A stretch of DNA of 64,000 bases from Pseudoxanthomonas sp. PXM01 (GCF_014851815.1 NZ_JACVAJ010000001.1:1302001-1366000); one strand, 5' to 3'; shown: positions 8,747 to 18,008, counted from the stretch's first letter. A program made the numbers and translations. The notes: generated from the sequence alone by a model not told the origin.

Positions 8747-9205
8747 CTACTTCACCACGCGCAGGAACGGGGGGCGCTTGCCTCCACCGCCGGAGGGCGG
8801 CGTATCGTCGTCGGGCGGCGCGTCCTGCGACGTGACGACATCGTCGTCATCGCCGGCGGCGTCGGTGTCGTGCGGGACGTCGTCCGGCAGCGCCATGCCC
8901 TGCCCGGTCTCGCGCGAATAGATCGCCAGCACCGCGCTGATCGGCACATGGACCGCGTGGCTGACGCCGCCGAACCGCGCCGTGAAGCTGACCGCGTCGT
9001 TGTCGATCATCAGCCGCACGACCGCGCGCTCGGCGATGTTCAACACCACCTTGCCTTCCTTCACCGCGCTCGCAGGCACCTGCACGCCCGCCATCGTCGC
9101 GTCGACCAGCAGGTGCGGCGTCATCCCGTTGTCGGCGATCCACTCGTTCAGCGCCCGAAGCAGGTACGGACGATGGCTGGTCATGCGGGAAGAGGCGTCG
9201 GTCAT
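8747..9205 (-). CDS. sspB: ClpXP protease specificity-enhancing factor SspB
   Basis: A 152-residue SspB. The N-terminal substrate-binding domain reads SHRPYLLRALNEWIADNGMTPHLLVDATMAGVQVP, continues through VVLNIAERAV and FTARFGGVSHAVHVPISAVLAIYSRETGQGM, and recognises ssrA-tagged peptides. A flexible acidic linker (DDDDVVTSQDAPPDDDTPP) leads to the conserved ClpX-docking tail GKRPPFLRVVK. It tethers tagged proteins to ClpXP. GAGAAG lies 5 nt before the chosen ATG. It follows sspA by 64 bases, the usual sspAB order. Confidence 0.95.
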   Translation of the reverse strand: MTDASSRMTSHRPYLLRALNEWIADNGMTPHLLVDATMAGVQVPASAVKEGKVVLNIAERAVVRLMIDNDAVSFTARFGGVSHAVHVPISAVLAIYSRETGQGMALPDDVPHDTDAAGDDDDVVTSQDAPPDDDTPPSGGGGKRPPFLRVVK

Positions 9206-9269
9206 TTCACTTCTCGGCAGCCCACCACGACAGAGCATCGTGGAAAGCCTGGTCTTGCTCGGCGGTCGG

Positions 9270-9905
9270 TCAGGCCGGGATCTCGCGCAGCTTCTTCTCC
9301 GCGTCCGTGAGGCTGCGCAGGAAACCGGGATGCCGGAAGATGCGGTTGCCGTAGTCCTCGATCGCCTTGCCATCCTTGGGCAGTGGCACGTCCAGCGACG
9401 GCAGGCGCCAGATGATCGGAGCCATGGCGCAATCGGCCAGGCTCATTTCGGGATTGAGGAAGAACTTGCTCGCCTTGAACAGCGGCACCGAGGCGGTCAG
9501 CAGTTCCTTCAGTCGCTTGCGGCCGGCTTCGGCCTGCTGCTTGTTGCCCAGCTGGATGGCCTGCACCTGCGGCACCCAGTCGTGCTCGATGCGCAGCATG
9601 GCCAGACGCAGGCGGGCACGCGAGAGCGGATCGACCGGCATCAGCGGCGGATGCGGATAACGCTCGTCCAGGTACTCGCTGACCACCGACGCGGCGTACA
9701 GCACCAGATCGCGCTCCACCAGGGTAGGCACGGAATGGTAGGGATTCAGATCGATGAGATCTTCGGGCGGATTCTGCGGATCCACCGGCACCAGGTCGTA
9801 GCTCACGCCTTTCGCGGCGAGCACCAGCCTCACGCGGTGGCAGAGCACATCATCGGTGGAGGAAAACAGCGTCAGTGTATTGCGCATACGTGGACTCGCA
9901 GCCAT
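9270..9905 (-). CDS. sspA: Stringent starvation protein A (SspA)
   Basis: A 211-residue glutathione S-transferase-fold protein that binds RNA polymerase and supports stress survival. The thioredoxin-like N-terminus (TLTLFSSTDDVLCHRVRLVLAAKGV, LNPYHSVPTLVERDLVLYAASVVSEYLDERYPHPPLMP) and all-helical C-terminus have the family length. The conserved surface PHP motif (YPHPPLMP) is present. GGAGAG lies 6 nt before this ATG; an internal ATG six codons on is less likely. sspAB lies downstream of petABC, a widespread beta/gammaproteobacterial order. Confidence 0.94.
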   Translation of the reverse strand: MAASPRMRNTLTLFSSTDDVLCHRVRLVLAAKGVSYDLVPVDPQNPPEDLIDLNPYHSVPTLVERDLVLYAASVVSEYLDERYPHPPLMPVDPLSRARLRLAMLRIEHDWVPQVQAIQLGNKQQAEAGRKRLKELLTASVPLFKASKFFLNPEMSLADCAMAPIIWRLPSLDVPLPKDGKAIEDYGNRIFRHPGFLRSLTDAEKKLREIPA

Positions 9906-10040
9906 TCACGGCTCTCCGACGATCGGAATCCGCCGATCGCACCGACGCCGCCAGCCCCTTGCCGACGGTCGCCACGGTCCCTGAGTGTGCAATCCCCGCC
10001 GGAAAAAGCCAAGCAATCCCGCGCCGGCTTTCCCTCGCCA

Positions 10041-10061
10041 GCGCGGGCCCGTGGCCCGCGC
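10041..10061 (-). terminator. GC-rich hairpin after petC
   Basis: A 9-bp perfect stem GCGCGGGCC / GGCCCGCGC with a CGT loop lies 26 bases beyond the petC stop. It can be lengthened by a CGCCA/TGGCG pair outside a 2-base bulge. There is no T run on the minus strand, so it may be a weak terminator, an mRNA-stabilising 3' hairpin or neither. Confidence 0.4.
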
Positions 10062-10086
10062 CTTGGCGTGGGACGTGCGACGTCGT

Positions 10087-10833
10087 TTAGTGGACGTCCT
10101 TCCAGTACTCCTGCTTCAGCAGGTAGGCCAGGAACGTCAGCGCCGACAGGAACAGGATCACCCACACGCCGATGCTCTGGCGCTTCAGGGCCGCCGGCTC
10201 GCCGACATACTCCAGGAAGTTGGTGATGTCGCGCGCGGTCTGGTCGAACGCCCGTGCATCCTGCCGGCCGGCCTGCGTGACCTTGAGGCTTTCCACGTGT
10301 CGCTCGCCGGTGGCCGCGTCGGGCTGACCGTACTCGGCGTGCTGCATGCCCTGCAGCTCCCACAGGGGGTTGGGCATGGACGCGTTGGGGAACAACTTGT
10401 TGTTCCAGCCCAGCGGACGCGATTCGTCGAGGTAGAACGACTTGAGGTAGGTGTAGATCCAGTCGCTGCCACGCACGCGCGAGATGACGCTCAGGTCGGG
10501 CGGCATCTTGCCGAACCACTTGGTGGCCGGGTCGTGCGGCATCGAGACCTGGATCTGTTCGCCGAACTTGGCGCCGGTGAAGTTGAGGTTCTTCATCACC
10601 TCGTCTTCGGTCAGGCCCAGGTCCTCGGCCATGCGCGAGTAGCGCATGTACTTCAGCGAATGGCAGCCGGCGCAGTAGTTCATGTACAGCTGCGCGCCAC
10701 GCTGCAGCGACGCGCGGTCGCCGAGGTCGTTGCCGGCCTGCAGGGTGGCGCCGCCGCCGGCGGCGAACGCGGAGAACGAAATCAGCAACCCGCTGGCGAA
10801 GACAGCTAGGCGAGAGGCGAAAGTCTTAGTCAT
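10087..10833 (-). CDS. petC: Cytochrome c1 of the bc1 complex
   Basis: A 248-residue cytochrome c1, the c-type heme subunit of ubiquinol:cytochrome c reductase. An N-terminal signal (SRLAVFASGLLISFSAFAA) is followed by the heme-attachment site NYCAGCHSLKY. Axial Met candidates lie in VSMPHDPATKWFGKMPPDLS. A C-terminal membrane anchor (IGVWVILFLSALTFLAYLL) ends in KQEYWKDVH. Periplasmic, anchored in the inner membrane. The start overlaps the petB end by 8 bases. Third gene of petABC. Confidence 0.96.
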   Translation of the reverse strand: MTKTFASRLAVFASGLLISFSAFAAGGGATLQAGNDLGDRASLQRGAQLYMNYCAGCHSLKYMRYSRMAEDLGLTEDEVMKNLNFTGAKFGEQIQVSMPHDPATKWFGKMPPDLSVISRVRGSDWIYTYLKSFYLDESRPLGWNNKLFPNASMPNPLWELQGMQHAEYGQPDAATGERHVESLKVTQAGRQDARAFDQTARDITNFLEYVGEPAALKRQSIGVWVILFLSALTFLAYLLKQEYWKDVH

Positions 10834-12085
10834 GCGTCGTCACCCGCTCGGGCACTGGCTTGGTCTTGTCGATCTTGGTCCAGATCGGCATGGTCAGGAA
10901 GAACAGGAAGTAGAACGCGGTCAGGAAGCGGCCGACGATCGTTTCGACCGGATCCGTACCCGGACCGGCGCCGATCTTGCCCAGCCAGACGAAGCAGATC
11001 GCGAACACGCCCAGCAGCACCTTGGACAGCACGCCGCGATAGCGATACGACTTCACCTTGGCGCGGTCCAGCCACGGCACCAGGAACAGGATCGCGATGG
11101 CGCCGAACATCACCAGCACGCCGCCCAGCTTGTTGGGCACCACGCGCAGCATCGCGTAGTACGGCGTGTAGTACCACACCGGCTTGATGTGCTCCGGCGT
11201 GACCAGCTTGTTGGCTTCGGTGAAGTTGTCGTGCTCCAGGAACCAGCCGCCCATGGCCGGCGCGAAGAACACGATGAACGCCGCGAAGATCAGGAAGCAG
11301 CCGACGTAGAAACCGTCCTTCACCGTGTAGTACGGATGGAACGGAACGCCATCCGCCGGGGCGGTGGGCGACCAGCGGTTGCCCTTCGGGCCCTTCTTGA
11401 TCTCGACGCCGTCGGGGTTGTTGGACCCGACTTCGTGCAGCGCGAAGATGTGCAGCACCACCAGCAGCAGCAGCACCAGCGGCAGCGCGATGACGTGCAG
11501 CGCGAAGAAGCGGTTCAGCGTGGCATCGCTGGGCAGGTAGTCGCCCATGATCCACTCGGTCAGGCCGTTGCCGATCACCGGGATGGCGCCGAACAGCGAG
11601 ATGATGACCTTGGCGCCCCAGAACGACATCTGGCCCCATGGCAGCACGTAGCCCAGGAAGGCCTCGGCCATCAGCACCAGGTAGATCAGCATGCCGAGGA
11701 TCCACACCAGCTCGCGCGGCTTCTGGTACGAGCCGTACATCAGGCCGCGGAACATGTGGATGTAGACGACGATGAAGAACAGCGACGCGCCCGTGCTGTG
11801 CATGTAGCGGATCAGCCAGCCCCACTCCACGTCGCGCATGATGTATTCGACCGAGGCGAAGGCTTCCGCCGCGCTCGGCTTGAAGTGCATCGTCAGGAAG
11901 ATGCCGGTCAGGATCTGGTTGACCAGAACCACGATCGACAGCACGCCGAAGATGTACCAGATGTTGAAGTTCTTGGGCGCGTAGTACTCGCTCATGTGCT
12001 TGCGGTACACGGGCATGAAGCCCGGCGCGCGCGCATTGAACCAGTCGACCACGCCATCGGCGGTGCGGGTGATGATGTTCGCCAT
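10826..12085 (-). CDS. petB: Cytochrome b of the bc1 complex
   Basis: A 419-residue polytopic cytochrome b, the quinol-oxidising membrane subunit. Conserved features are FNIWYIFG, the first heme-ligating helix with MHSTGASLFFIVVYIHMFRGLMYGSY, PWGQMSFWGAKVI, the second heme-ligating helix RFFALHVIALPLVLLLLVVLHI, and the Qo-site PEHIKPVWYYTPYYAMLR (PEWY-like). Full length without the plastid-type split. It starts 3 bases after petA and overlaps petC. Confidence 0.97.
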   Translation of the reverse strand: MANIITRTADGVVDWFNARAPGFMPVYRKHMSEYYAPKNFNIWYIFGVLSIVVLVNQILTGIFLTMHFKPSAAEAFASVEYIMRDVEWGWLIRYMHSTGASLFFIVVYIHMFRGLMYGSYQKPRELVWILGMLIYLVLMAEAFLGYVLPWGQMSFWGAKVIISLFGAIPVIGNGLTEWIMGDYLPSDATLNRFFALHVIALPLVLLLLVVLHIFALHEVGSNNPDGVEIKKGPKGNRWSPTAPADGVPFHPYYTVKDGFYVGCFLIFAAFIVFFAPAMGGWFLEHDNFTEANKLVTPEHIKPVWYYTPYYAMLRVVPNKLGGVLVMFGAIAILFLVPWLDRAKVKSYRYRGVLSKVLLGVFAICFVWLGKIGAGPGTDPVETIVGRFLTAFYFLFFLTMPIWTKIDKTKPVPERVTTHD

Positions 12086-12088
12086 GGC

Positions 12089-12700
12089 TTACGCGCCCCC
12101 TTGCGGATCGAGGCCGATCACGATGGTGTTGTCGTCCTGGTAGAAGTGCGGCGGCACCACCAGGTTGGTCGGCGCGGGCACGTTCTGGAACACCCGGCCG
12201 GCCATGTCGAAGCGCGACTTGTGGCAGGGGCAGAAGTAGCCGCCCTTCCAGTCCGGATCGTACGGCTGGGGCTTGATCTCGGCGGCCATTTCCGGCGAGC
12301 AGCCCAGGTGGGTGCACAGGCCGACCAGCACCGATATTTCGGGCTTGACCGAACGGAGTTCACCGGTGATGTAGGACGGCTGCTGGTCCTTGTTGGCCGA
12401 CTGCGGATCGCGCAGGTGGCTGTCCAGCGTCGGCAGCGCATCCAGGATCGCCTTGGAGCGCTTGACGATCCAGATGGGCTGGCCGCGCCATTCCAGGATC
12501 AGGCGCTGACCTTCCTGCAGGCCGGTGAGGTCGGCGGTCACCGGAGCACCGGCCAGCTTGGCCCGTGCGCTCGGATTCCACGACTTGATAAAAGGTACTG
12601 CTGCAATACCGGCGCCCACTGCACCCACCACCGCGGTGGTTGCAGTCAGGAACCGGCGTCGGCCCGTATTCACAGGCCCATTGACCCCATCGATGGCCAT
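12089..12700 (-). CDS. petA: Rieske iron-sulfur subunit of the bc1 complex
   Basis: A 203-residue Rieske protein. The N-terminus carries a twin-arginine motif (TGRRRFLTATTAVVGAVGAG) that serves as both Tat signal and membrane anchor. The C-terminal domain contains the [2Fe-2S] ligands in LCTHLGCSP and FCPCHKSRFD, and the PAPTNLVVPP Pro loop. It transfers electrons from quinol to cytochrome c1. First gene of petABC; GGAG lies 6 nt before the start and a possible promoter is 80 bases upstream. Confidence 0.97.
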   Translation of the reverse strand: MAIDGVNGPVNTGRRRFLTATTAVVGAVGAGIAAVPFIKSWNPSARAKLAGAPVTADLTGLQEGQRLILEWRGQPIWIVKRSKAILDALPTLDSHLRDPQSANKDQQPSYITGELRSVKPEISVLVGLCTHLGCSPEMAAEIKPQPYDPDWKGGYFCPCHKSRFDMAGRVFQNVPAPTNLVVPPHFYQDDNTIVIGLDPQGGA

Positions 12701-12784
12701 CCGGCACTCCGCAAAACAATCAGGTAGCTAAAAAGGCTGCCAAGGCCGCCCCCATTACCCCGGGGCGACCGCAAAAGACGTCGA

Positions 12785-12814
12785 AGTGTAACGGATGGCT
12801 TAATGGGCCGACAA
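12785..12814 (-). promoter_or_regulatory. Possible sigma70-type promoter of petABC
   Basis: On the minus strand TTGTCG and TACACT are separated by 18 bases, each matching four of six consensus positions. The predicted transcript would begin near 12778 with a leader of about 78 bases before petA. The petABC genes have no gap large enough for another promoter. This is pattern matching only. Confidence 0.35.
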
Positions 12815-12866
12815 CGGCTGCCATGGAATCAAGGACTTGTGTGCGCCCGAAGGCGCCTGCCGCGGC

Positions 12867-13763
12867 TCAACGCGCGGCGACGGCGTGCCGGTAACGGTCG
12901 GCCAGGACGGCGACGCGCTCGACGTAGCGCTGGGTTTCCTTGTACGGCGGGACGCCGCCGTGGCGGTCCACCGCGCCTTCGCCGGCGTTGTAGCCGGCGG
13001 CGGCCAGCGTCAGGTTGCCGTTGAAGCGCTTCAGCAACCAGGACAGGTACTGCGCGCCGCCGCGGATGTTCTGGCCGGCGTTGTAGGAGTCGGTCACGCC
13101 GAAGCGGCGCGCCGTCGCCGGCATGAGCTGCATCAGACCCTGCGCACCCGCGTGCGACAGCGCCATCGGGTTGTACGAGGACTCGGCGTGCATGATCGCG
13201 CGCAGGATGGATTCCTCCACACCGAACTCGCGCGAGGCGGCGGCGATCTCGGCCGCGTAGGCGGAGGTGTTCAGGCGCAGCCGGCCGAAGTCGACGCCCG
13301 GATTGCCGCAGGCGAAGCAGGTTTCGATGTAGCTGTACTTGATGGTGCGCAGGCTCGCCACCTGCGTGCCGCCTTGCGGGCGGGCACTCGTGTAGTGGCG
13401 AACGCCATCCTTGATGTAGGAGTACACCTGGCCGCTGACCACACGACGCGGGCCGGTCGCGGCCGGCGGCGTCGCCGGCACGGCGGCCGGAACAATGGCG
13501 CTGGCCGAATCGGACAGGGCGGGCGCGGTGGCGGCGCCGATGGCCGGCGTGGCCTCGGCGGGACGCGAGACGGATGCGACCTGGGCCGGGCGGCTGCGGT
13601 CGGGCGTATAGCGGCTCACGACTTCGCAGCTGGCGCCGCTGACGCGCTTGCTGACGTAGTTCGGCACACCGTCGTTGCCGGTGCACTTGTACAGCGTGCC
13701 CGCGCTGGCCGGCAGTGCGGTCAACGCGGCCAGCACGGCCAGAAGCGTCAGAGTCCCCCTCAT
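12867..13763 (-). CDS. Lytic transglycosylase with N-terminal DUF4124-like region
   Basis: A 298-residue exported murein transglycosylase. A signal peptide (MRGTLTLLAVLAALTALPASA) is followed by a DUF4124-like repeat (LYKCTGNDGVPNYVSKRVSG, then CEVVSRY) and an Ala/Pro/Thr linker. A second similar element reads VYSYIKDGVRHYTSARP. The SLT catalytic domain (about residues 185-290) has the Glu in ILRAIMHAESSYNP, GAQGLMQLMPATARRFGV, NIRGGAQYLSWLL and LAAAGYNAGEGAVDR. It cleaves peptidoglycan glycan strands with formation of 1,6-anhydro ends. Upstream codons in frame are probably not translated, since the signal peptide starts here. Confidence 0.87.
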   Translation of the reverse strand: MRGTLTLLAVLAALTALPASAGTLYKCTGNDGVPNYVSKRVSGASCEVVSRYTPDRSRPAQVASVSRPAEATPAIGAATAPALSDSASAIVPAAVPATPPAATGPRRVVSGQVYSYIKDGVRHYTSARPQGGTQVASLRTIKYSYIETCFACGNPGVDFGRLRLNTSAYAAEIAAASREFGVEESILRAIMHAESSYNPMALSHAGAQGLMQLMPATARRFGVTDSYNAGQNIRGGAQYLSWLLKRFNGNLTLAAAGYNAGEGAVDRHGGVPPYKETQRYVERVAVLADRYRHAVAAR

Positions 13764-13980
13764 GCCGCGCAGTGTCCCGAATTCCCGGGTGATTGCCAAG
13801 TCCTTGTCCAACAAAGGTTTCCTCCAATCTGTGCAGCCGGTCTGAGTTCGACACATCGGCGCACGGCGACCCTTGCCGGGTCCAATACCCTCTATCAACG
13901 CCATCCGGGCCGGTGACCGGCCGTCCGCTGGCCGCGTAGACTACGCGGCCCTGCCCGCCCACCCGACTGGATTAAGCGCC

Positions 13981-15417
13981 ATGACCGGGACGCAAGCCCC
14001 CGAACTGCCGACCACGGCCGGCTCCGCCGTGACCGACCCCGCCCTCGTCCCTCTGCCCATCGGCCGTCCCCGCACGCCCGACCAGGTCCGCGGGAAGCTC
14101 TACATCAAGACCCACGGGTGCCAGATGAACGAGTACGACTCGGCCAAGATGGCCGACGTGCTCGCCGCTTCCGATGGCCTGGAGCTGACCGACAACCCCG
14201 AAGAAGCCGACGTGGTGCTGGTCAACACCTGCTCCATCCGCGAGAAGGCGCAGGAGAAGGTGTTCAGCCAGCTCGGCCGCTGGAAGGCCCTGAAGAACGG
14301 CGGCCGTGACGTCATCATCGGCGTCGGCGGCTGCGTGGCTTCCCAGGAGGGCGAAGCCATCGTCAAGCGCGCGCCCTACGTGGACCTGGTGTTCGGCCCG
14401 CAGACCCTGCATCGCCTGCCGGAACTGATCCGCGCCCGCCGCGAGCAGAACAGGCCACAGGTCGACATCAGCTTCCCCGAGATCGAGAAGTTCGACCGCC
14501 TGCCCGAGCCGCGCGCCGAAGGCCCGTCGGCGTTCGTGTCGATCATGGAAGGCTGCTCCAAGTACTGCTCGTTCTGCGTGGTGCCCTACACCCGCGGCAC
14601 CGAGGTCAGCCGGCCGTTCGAGGACGTGCTGGTGGAAGTGGCGCAGCTGGCCGCCCAGGGCGTGCGCGAGATCAACCTGCTCGGCCAGAACGTCAATGCC
14701 TACCGCGGTCCGTACGGCGACGGCGAGGTCGCCGACCTCGGCCTGCTGATCCGCACCATCGCCGAGATCGACGGCGTCGGCCGCATCCGCTTCACCACCT
14801 CGCACCCGCTGGAGTTCAGCGATTCGCTGGTGGACGCGTACCGGGACGTGCCGCAGCTGGCCAACTTCCTGCACCTGCCCGTGCAGGCGGGCAGCGACCG
14901 CGTCCTGTCGGCGATGAAGCGCGGCTACACCGCGCTGGAGTTCAAGCAGAAGATCCGCAAGCTGCGCGCGGTGCGGCCGGACATCTCGATCAGCTCGGAC
15001 TTCATCGTCGGCTTCCCCGGCGAGACCGATGCCGATTTCGAGAAGACGATGAAGCTGCTTGAGGACGTCGGTTTCGACCAGAGCTTCAGCTTCATCTACT
15101 CGCGCCGTCCCGGCACGCCCGCCGCGGACCTGGAAGACGACACGACCGACGCGGTGAAGCATGCGCGCCTGGAGCGCCTGCAGCAGCACATCAACGCCTA
15201 TGCCGCCGGCATCTCGCAGCGCATGGTCGGCACCGTGCAGTCGGTGCTGGTGGAAGGTCCGTCGAAGAAGAACCCGAACGAGCTGACCGGCAAGACCGAG
15301 AACATGCGCTCGGTGAACTTCCCGGCCCATCCGCGACTGATCGGCCAGTTCGTCGACGTGGTGATCACCGAGGCGCTGAGCAACTCGCTGCGCGGGCGCG
15401 TCGCCGGTACGGACTGA
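13981..15417 (+). CDS. miaB: tRNA-2-methylthio-N6-dimethylallyladenosine synthase MiaB
   Basis: A 478-residue radical-SAM methylthiotransferase that thiomethylates i6A37 of tRNAs. The N-terminal MTTase domain carries three Cys for the auxiliary cluster ([37 protein letters not shown]). The radical-SAM cluster motif is [16 protein letters not shown], and the core continues through [13 protein letters not shown] and [23 protein letters not shown]-terminal TRAM domain ends the protein. The ATG gives a 30-residue N-terminal extension before [12 protein letters not shown], common in this family. It is divergent from the transglycosylase. Confidence 0.96.
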   Translation: MTGTQAPELPTTAGSAVTDPALVPLPIGRPRTPDQVRGKLYIKTHGCQMNEYDSAKMADVLAASDGLELTDNPEEADVVLVNTCSIREKAQEKVFSQLGRWKALKNGGRDVIIGVGGCVASQEGEAIVKRAPYVDLVFGPQTLHRLPELIRARREQNRPQVDISFPEIEKFDRLPEPRAEGPSAFVSIMEGCSKYCSFCVVPYTRGTEVSRPFEDVLVEVAQLAAQGVREINLLGQNVNAYRGPYGDGEVADLGLLIRTIAEIDGVGRIRFTTSHPLEFSDSLVDAYRDVPQLANFLHLPVQAGSDRVLSAMKRGYTALEFKQKIRKLRAVRPDISISSDFIVGFPGETDADFEKTMKLLEDVGFDQSFSFIYSRRPGTPAADLEDDTTDAVKHARLERLQQHINAYAAGISQRMVGTVQSVLVEGPSKKNPNELTGKTENMRSVNFPAHPRLIGQFVDVVITEALSNSLRGRVAGTD

Positions 15418-15423
15418 GGCGGA

Positions 15424-15855
15424 CTAGCCGACGGCGGGCAGCGGCACGCCGTCGCGCTCGTTGTCCCAGATCATGTGGATGATCTTCCAGCCGTCTTCGC
15501 CCTTGTAGAGCTGGATGCTGTTGATGCCGCGCCGCTCCGGCACGGCATCGTCGGGCGCGGTGCGCGCTTCGTAGGCGCTCCAGACGTGGGCGATGTTGCC
15601 GAACACGCGCACTTCACGCGCGGTCTCGACTTCGAAGAAATCCATCTTCGCCAGCAGCTCATCCGCATTCGCGCGGTACTCCGCCAGCGTGAACGACAAG
15701 CGCCACGGTTTGCCTTCCGCGTCCACGCCGGTGCGGATCTGCCGGCAGTCCGGATGGAAGGCCGCCTCCTGCGTCGACCAGTCGCGGGGACCGGCCGGGC
15801 CGGAAATCATCGCGTACATGGCGTCCACCGCCGTGCCGATCGCCACCTCGTCCAT
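15424..15855 (-). CDS. NTF2/SnoaL-like fold protein
   Basis: A 143-residue single-domain protein of the NTF2-like superfamily. It has an N-terminal helix AIGTAVDAMYAMISGPAGPRDW, a region around FHPDCRQI and a long central helix. The closing beta-sheet reads VRVFGNIAHVWSAYEARTA, then INSIQLYKGEDGWKIIHMIWDNE. The fold is shared by lyases, isomerases and non-catalytic ligand-binding proteins, so a reaction cannot be assigned. No signal peptide. It ends 6 bases from the convergent miaB stop. Confidence 0.72.
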   Translation of the reverse strand: MDEVAIGTAVDAMYAMISGPAGPRDWSTQEAAFHPDCRQIRTGVDAEGKPWRLSFTLAEYRANADELLAKMDFFEVETAREVRVFGNIAHVWSAYEARTAPDDAVPERRGINSIQLYKGEDGWKIIHMIWDNERDGVPLPAVG

Positions 15856-16022
15856 CCCCTACCCCGTGCCGTTTCCCGTTCCCACCCAAGGCTACCAGAG
15901 CGTCGCGCCCACCCCCTTGAGTCGCCCCTCGCGTGCCCGCCATACTCCGGCCCAGCGCGGATGCCTGGGGAGGCATCCGGCCGCGACGCGGCATGCGCTC
16001 GATCACTCAGGGGAAACCAACG

Positions 16023-16469
16023 ATGAAACGCCACTTTCTGGGCGCCGCGACGATGGCGATGCTGCTGTCCGCGTGCGCAACGGGCTATCACAGCGCCAGC
16101 AATCCCATTCTAGGATTGACGGGCGGCTACTGGGACCAGCCGGGCCCAGGCCGCCTGATCAAGGTCGGCTTCTCCGGCAACGGCTACATCACGCCCGACA
16201 AGGTCGCCACCTACCTGCTGTACCGCTGCGCCGAGGTCGCCCAGCGCGAGGGCGGCAGCCACTTCATCTTCTACACCAGCCTGCCGGACGCCATCGACGA
16301 CCGCCGCAGCAGCGAGCGCAAGGTCAATGCGCTCGGCGGAAAGCCCGCCACCTATGCCTACATCCTGGTCGTTCCCGGCGAAGAACCGGACGCCCTTTCC
16401 GCTACCGACGTGATCTCCCGGTTGGAGCCGGTCGTGAAGCCCGCTCCCAAGCAGGGAGGTGCCTCGTGA
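16023..16469 (+). CDS. Small lipoprotein (CC0125/CC1285-like)
   Basis: A 148-residue predicted lipoprotein with signal KRHFLGAATMAMLLSAC and lipidated Cys18. The mature region includes YWDQPGPGRLIKVGFSGNGYITPDKVATYLLYRCAEVAQREGG and IFYTSL. Gly-rich, with a conserved tyrosine-rich strand followed by a Cys, it resembles a proteobacterial lipoprotein family of unknown function. A GGGGAAA site precedes the ATG. The stop overlaps the next start (TGATG), so the two lipoproteins form a coupled pair. Confidence 0.65.
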   Translation: MKRHFLGAATMAMLLSACATGYHSASNPILGLTGGYWDQPGPGRLIKVGFSGNGYITPDKVATYLLYRCAEVAQREGGSHFIFYTSLPDAIDDRRSSERKVNALGGKPATYAYILVVPGEEPDALSATDVISRLEPVVKPAPKQGGAS

Positions 16470-16894
16470 TGCGACTGACCCGCTTCCTGCTTCCCGCCGT
16501 CCTCGCGCTGTCCTGCACGGCGTGCATGAGCATCTACCGTATGCCGGCGGGAACGCCTTCGGCCTCGCTGCGCGTGCCGCCCGGCGCCACCACCTGGATC
16601 TGTGCGGACGGCCCGGCGCAGATCCTGCCCCGGGAAAAGGATGGCCGCGCCCGCATTCCGGCAGGGCAGCGCATCACGGTCGGCGCGAACTTCTCCAGCA
16701 GCGACGGCTACATGAACTACTTCTGTTCCGCGGGCGTGAGCCTGCTGCCGGACCAGGACGCGCGCTATTACCAGGACTTCGAAACGGAAGGCAACATGTG
16801 CAGCGCGCTGGTCTATCGCGAAACCGACGACACGCGCGTCGGCCTGGCGTTCGAACCCACCATGGGGCGCAGCGGCCCGGGCTGCACCCGCTGA
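16469..16894 (+). CDS. Hypothetical lipoprotein
   Basis: A 141-residue protein with a hydrophobic N-terminus ending in ALSCTAC; Cys19 is the best candidate for lipidation, though the lipobox is imperfect. The mature part (VPPGATTWICADGPAQILP, IPAGQRITVGANFSSSDGYMNYFCSAGVSLLP, EGNMCSALVYRE) holds several Cys that could form disulfides in the periplasm. I do not recognise the family. GGGAGG lies about 10 nt upstream, and the start overlaps the previous stop by one base. Confidence 0.6.
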   Translation: MRLTRFLLPAVLALSCTACMSIYRMPAGTPSASLRVPPGATTWICADGPAQILPREKDGRARIPAGQRITVGANFSSSDGYMNYFCSAGVSLLPDQDARYYQDFETEGNMCSALVYRETDDTRVGLAFEPTMGRSGPGCTR

Positions 16895-16922
16895 GCCACG
16901 GCGGGGCTGGGGGCCGCGGCCC

Positions 16923-18008
16923 TCAGTCCAGCCGCTTGCGGAAGCGCAGGATCGCCGCCGTCATCAGCACGGTGGTGAAGGCCAGCAGCGCGAGCACGTC
17001 GGGCCACAGTTCCCACAGGCTGGCGCCGCGCAGCATGATGCCGCGGATCAGGCGCAGGAAGTGCGTCAGCGGCAGCACCTCGGCGATCCATTGCACGATC
17101 TTCGGCATCCCGGCGAACGGGAACATGAAACCCGACAGCAGGATCGACGGCAGGAAGATGAAGAACGTCATCTGCATGGCCTGGAACTGCGACTGCGCAC
17201 CGGTCGAGATCAGCAGGCCCAGGGTCAGGTTGGCGACGATCAGCAGGCAGGCCGCGAGATAGACGTGCAGCAGGCTGCCGCCCAGCGGTACATCGAACAG
17301 CCACGTGCCCAGCGCCAGCACCACCGTGGTCTGCACCAGGCCGATCGCCACGTAGGGCAGCACCTTGCCGATCATCAGCTCGGCGCTGCTGACCGGCGTG
17401 GCGATCAGCAGTTCCATGTTGCCGCGCTCGCGCTCGCGCACGATGGCCACGCCGGTGAACAGCACCATGGTCATGGTCAGGATCACGCCGATCAACCCCG
17501 GCACGATGTTCACCGCCGAGCGCCGCTGCGGATTGTAGAAACCGACCACGCTGATGGTCCGTGCCGTCAGCGGACGGCTGCTGCCATCCAGCGGCATCTG
17601 CGCCAGCTGTGCGGCGGCGCTCTGCACCGCGTTGTCGCTGCCATCCACGAAGATCTGCACCGCTTCGCGGCCTTCGGCCCGGCGGCGATCGTAGTCCGGC
17701 GGGATGACGATGCCGATGCTGATCTCGCCCCGCCGCATAGCTTCGACCAGCGCCTGCGGCGTGGCGGCGTCCTGCACCGGCGTGACCACGCCGGTGGCGA
17801 CGATGTCCATCACCAGCGCGCGCGACGCGGAGGTACGCGCCTGGTCGGCGATGCCGGCTGACAGGTCACGCAGGTTGGTGTTGATGGCATAGCCGAACAG
17901 CAACAGCTGCATCACCGGGATGCCGACGATCATCGCCAGCGTGATGCGGTCGCGGCGCATCTGCCGGACCTCCTTCACCATCACGGCCATCAGGCGGCGC
18001 AGGTTCAT
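16923..18008 (-). CDS. ABC-2 type transporter permease (YbhR/YbhS-like)
   Basis: A 361-residue ABC-2 permease. The first membrane segment (ITLAMIVGIPVMQLLLFGYAI) is followed by a large periplasmic domain of about 140 residues (ALVMDIVATGVVTPVQDA, VQIFVDGSDNAVQSAAAQLAQ). Five further helices follow, including the family motif AIVRERERGNMELLIATPVSSAELMIGKVLPY and PSILLSGFMFPFAGMP. It forms the membrane channel of an exporter with the upstream ATPase and lipoprotein adaptor. The start overlaps the ATPase stop by 4 bases. E. coli ybhGFSR has two permeases; only one is seen here, so a homodimer is likely. Confidence 0.88.
   Translation of the reverse strand: MNLRRLMAVMVKEVRQMRRDRITLAMIVGIPVMQLLLFGYAINTNLRDLSAGIADQARTSASRALVMDIVATGVVTPVQDAATPQALVEAMRRGEISIGIVIPPDYDRRRAEGREAVQIFVDGSDNAVQSAAAQLAQMPLDGSSRPLTARTISVVGFYNPQRRSAVNIVPGLIGVILTMTMVLFTGVAIVRERERGNMELLIATPVSSAELMIGKVLPYVAIGLVQTTVVLALGTWLFDVPLGGSLLHVYLAACLLIVANLTLGLLISTGAQSQFQAMQMTFFIFLPSILLSGFMFPFAGMPKIVQWIAEVLPLTHFLRLIRGIMLRGASLWELWPDVLALLAFTTVLMTAAILRFRKRLD

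Noticed and set aside
10682..12727. A 681-codon plus-strand frame opposite petABC
   Set aside because: Antisense of three conserved respiratory genes; no ribosome site or motif.
16904..16926. Short GC-rich palindrome between the lipoprotein and the ABC permease
   Set aside because: The GGGCCGCGGCCC core overlaps the permease stop region and has a loop too small and no T run; not a credible terminator.
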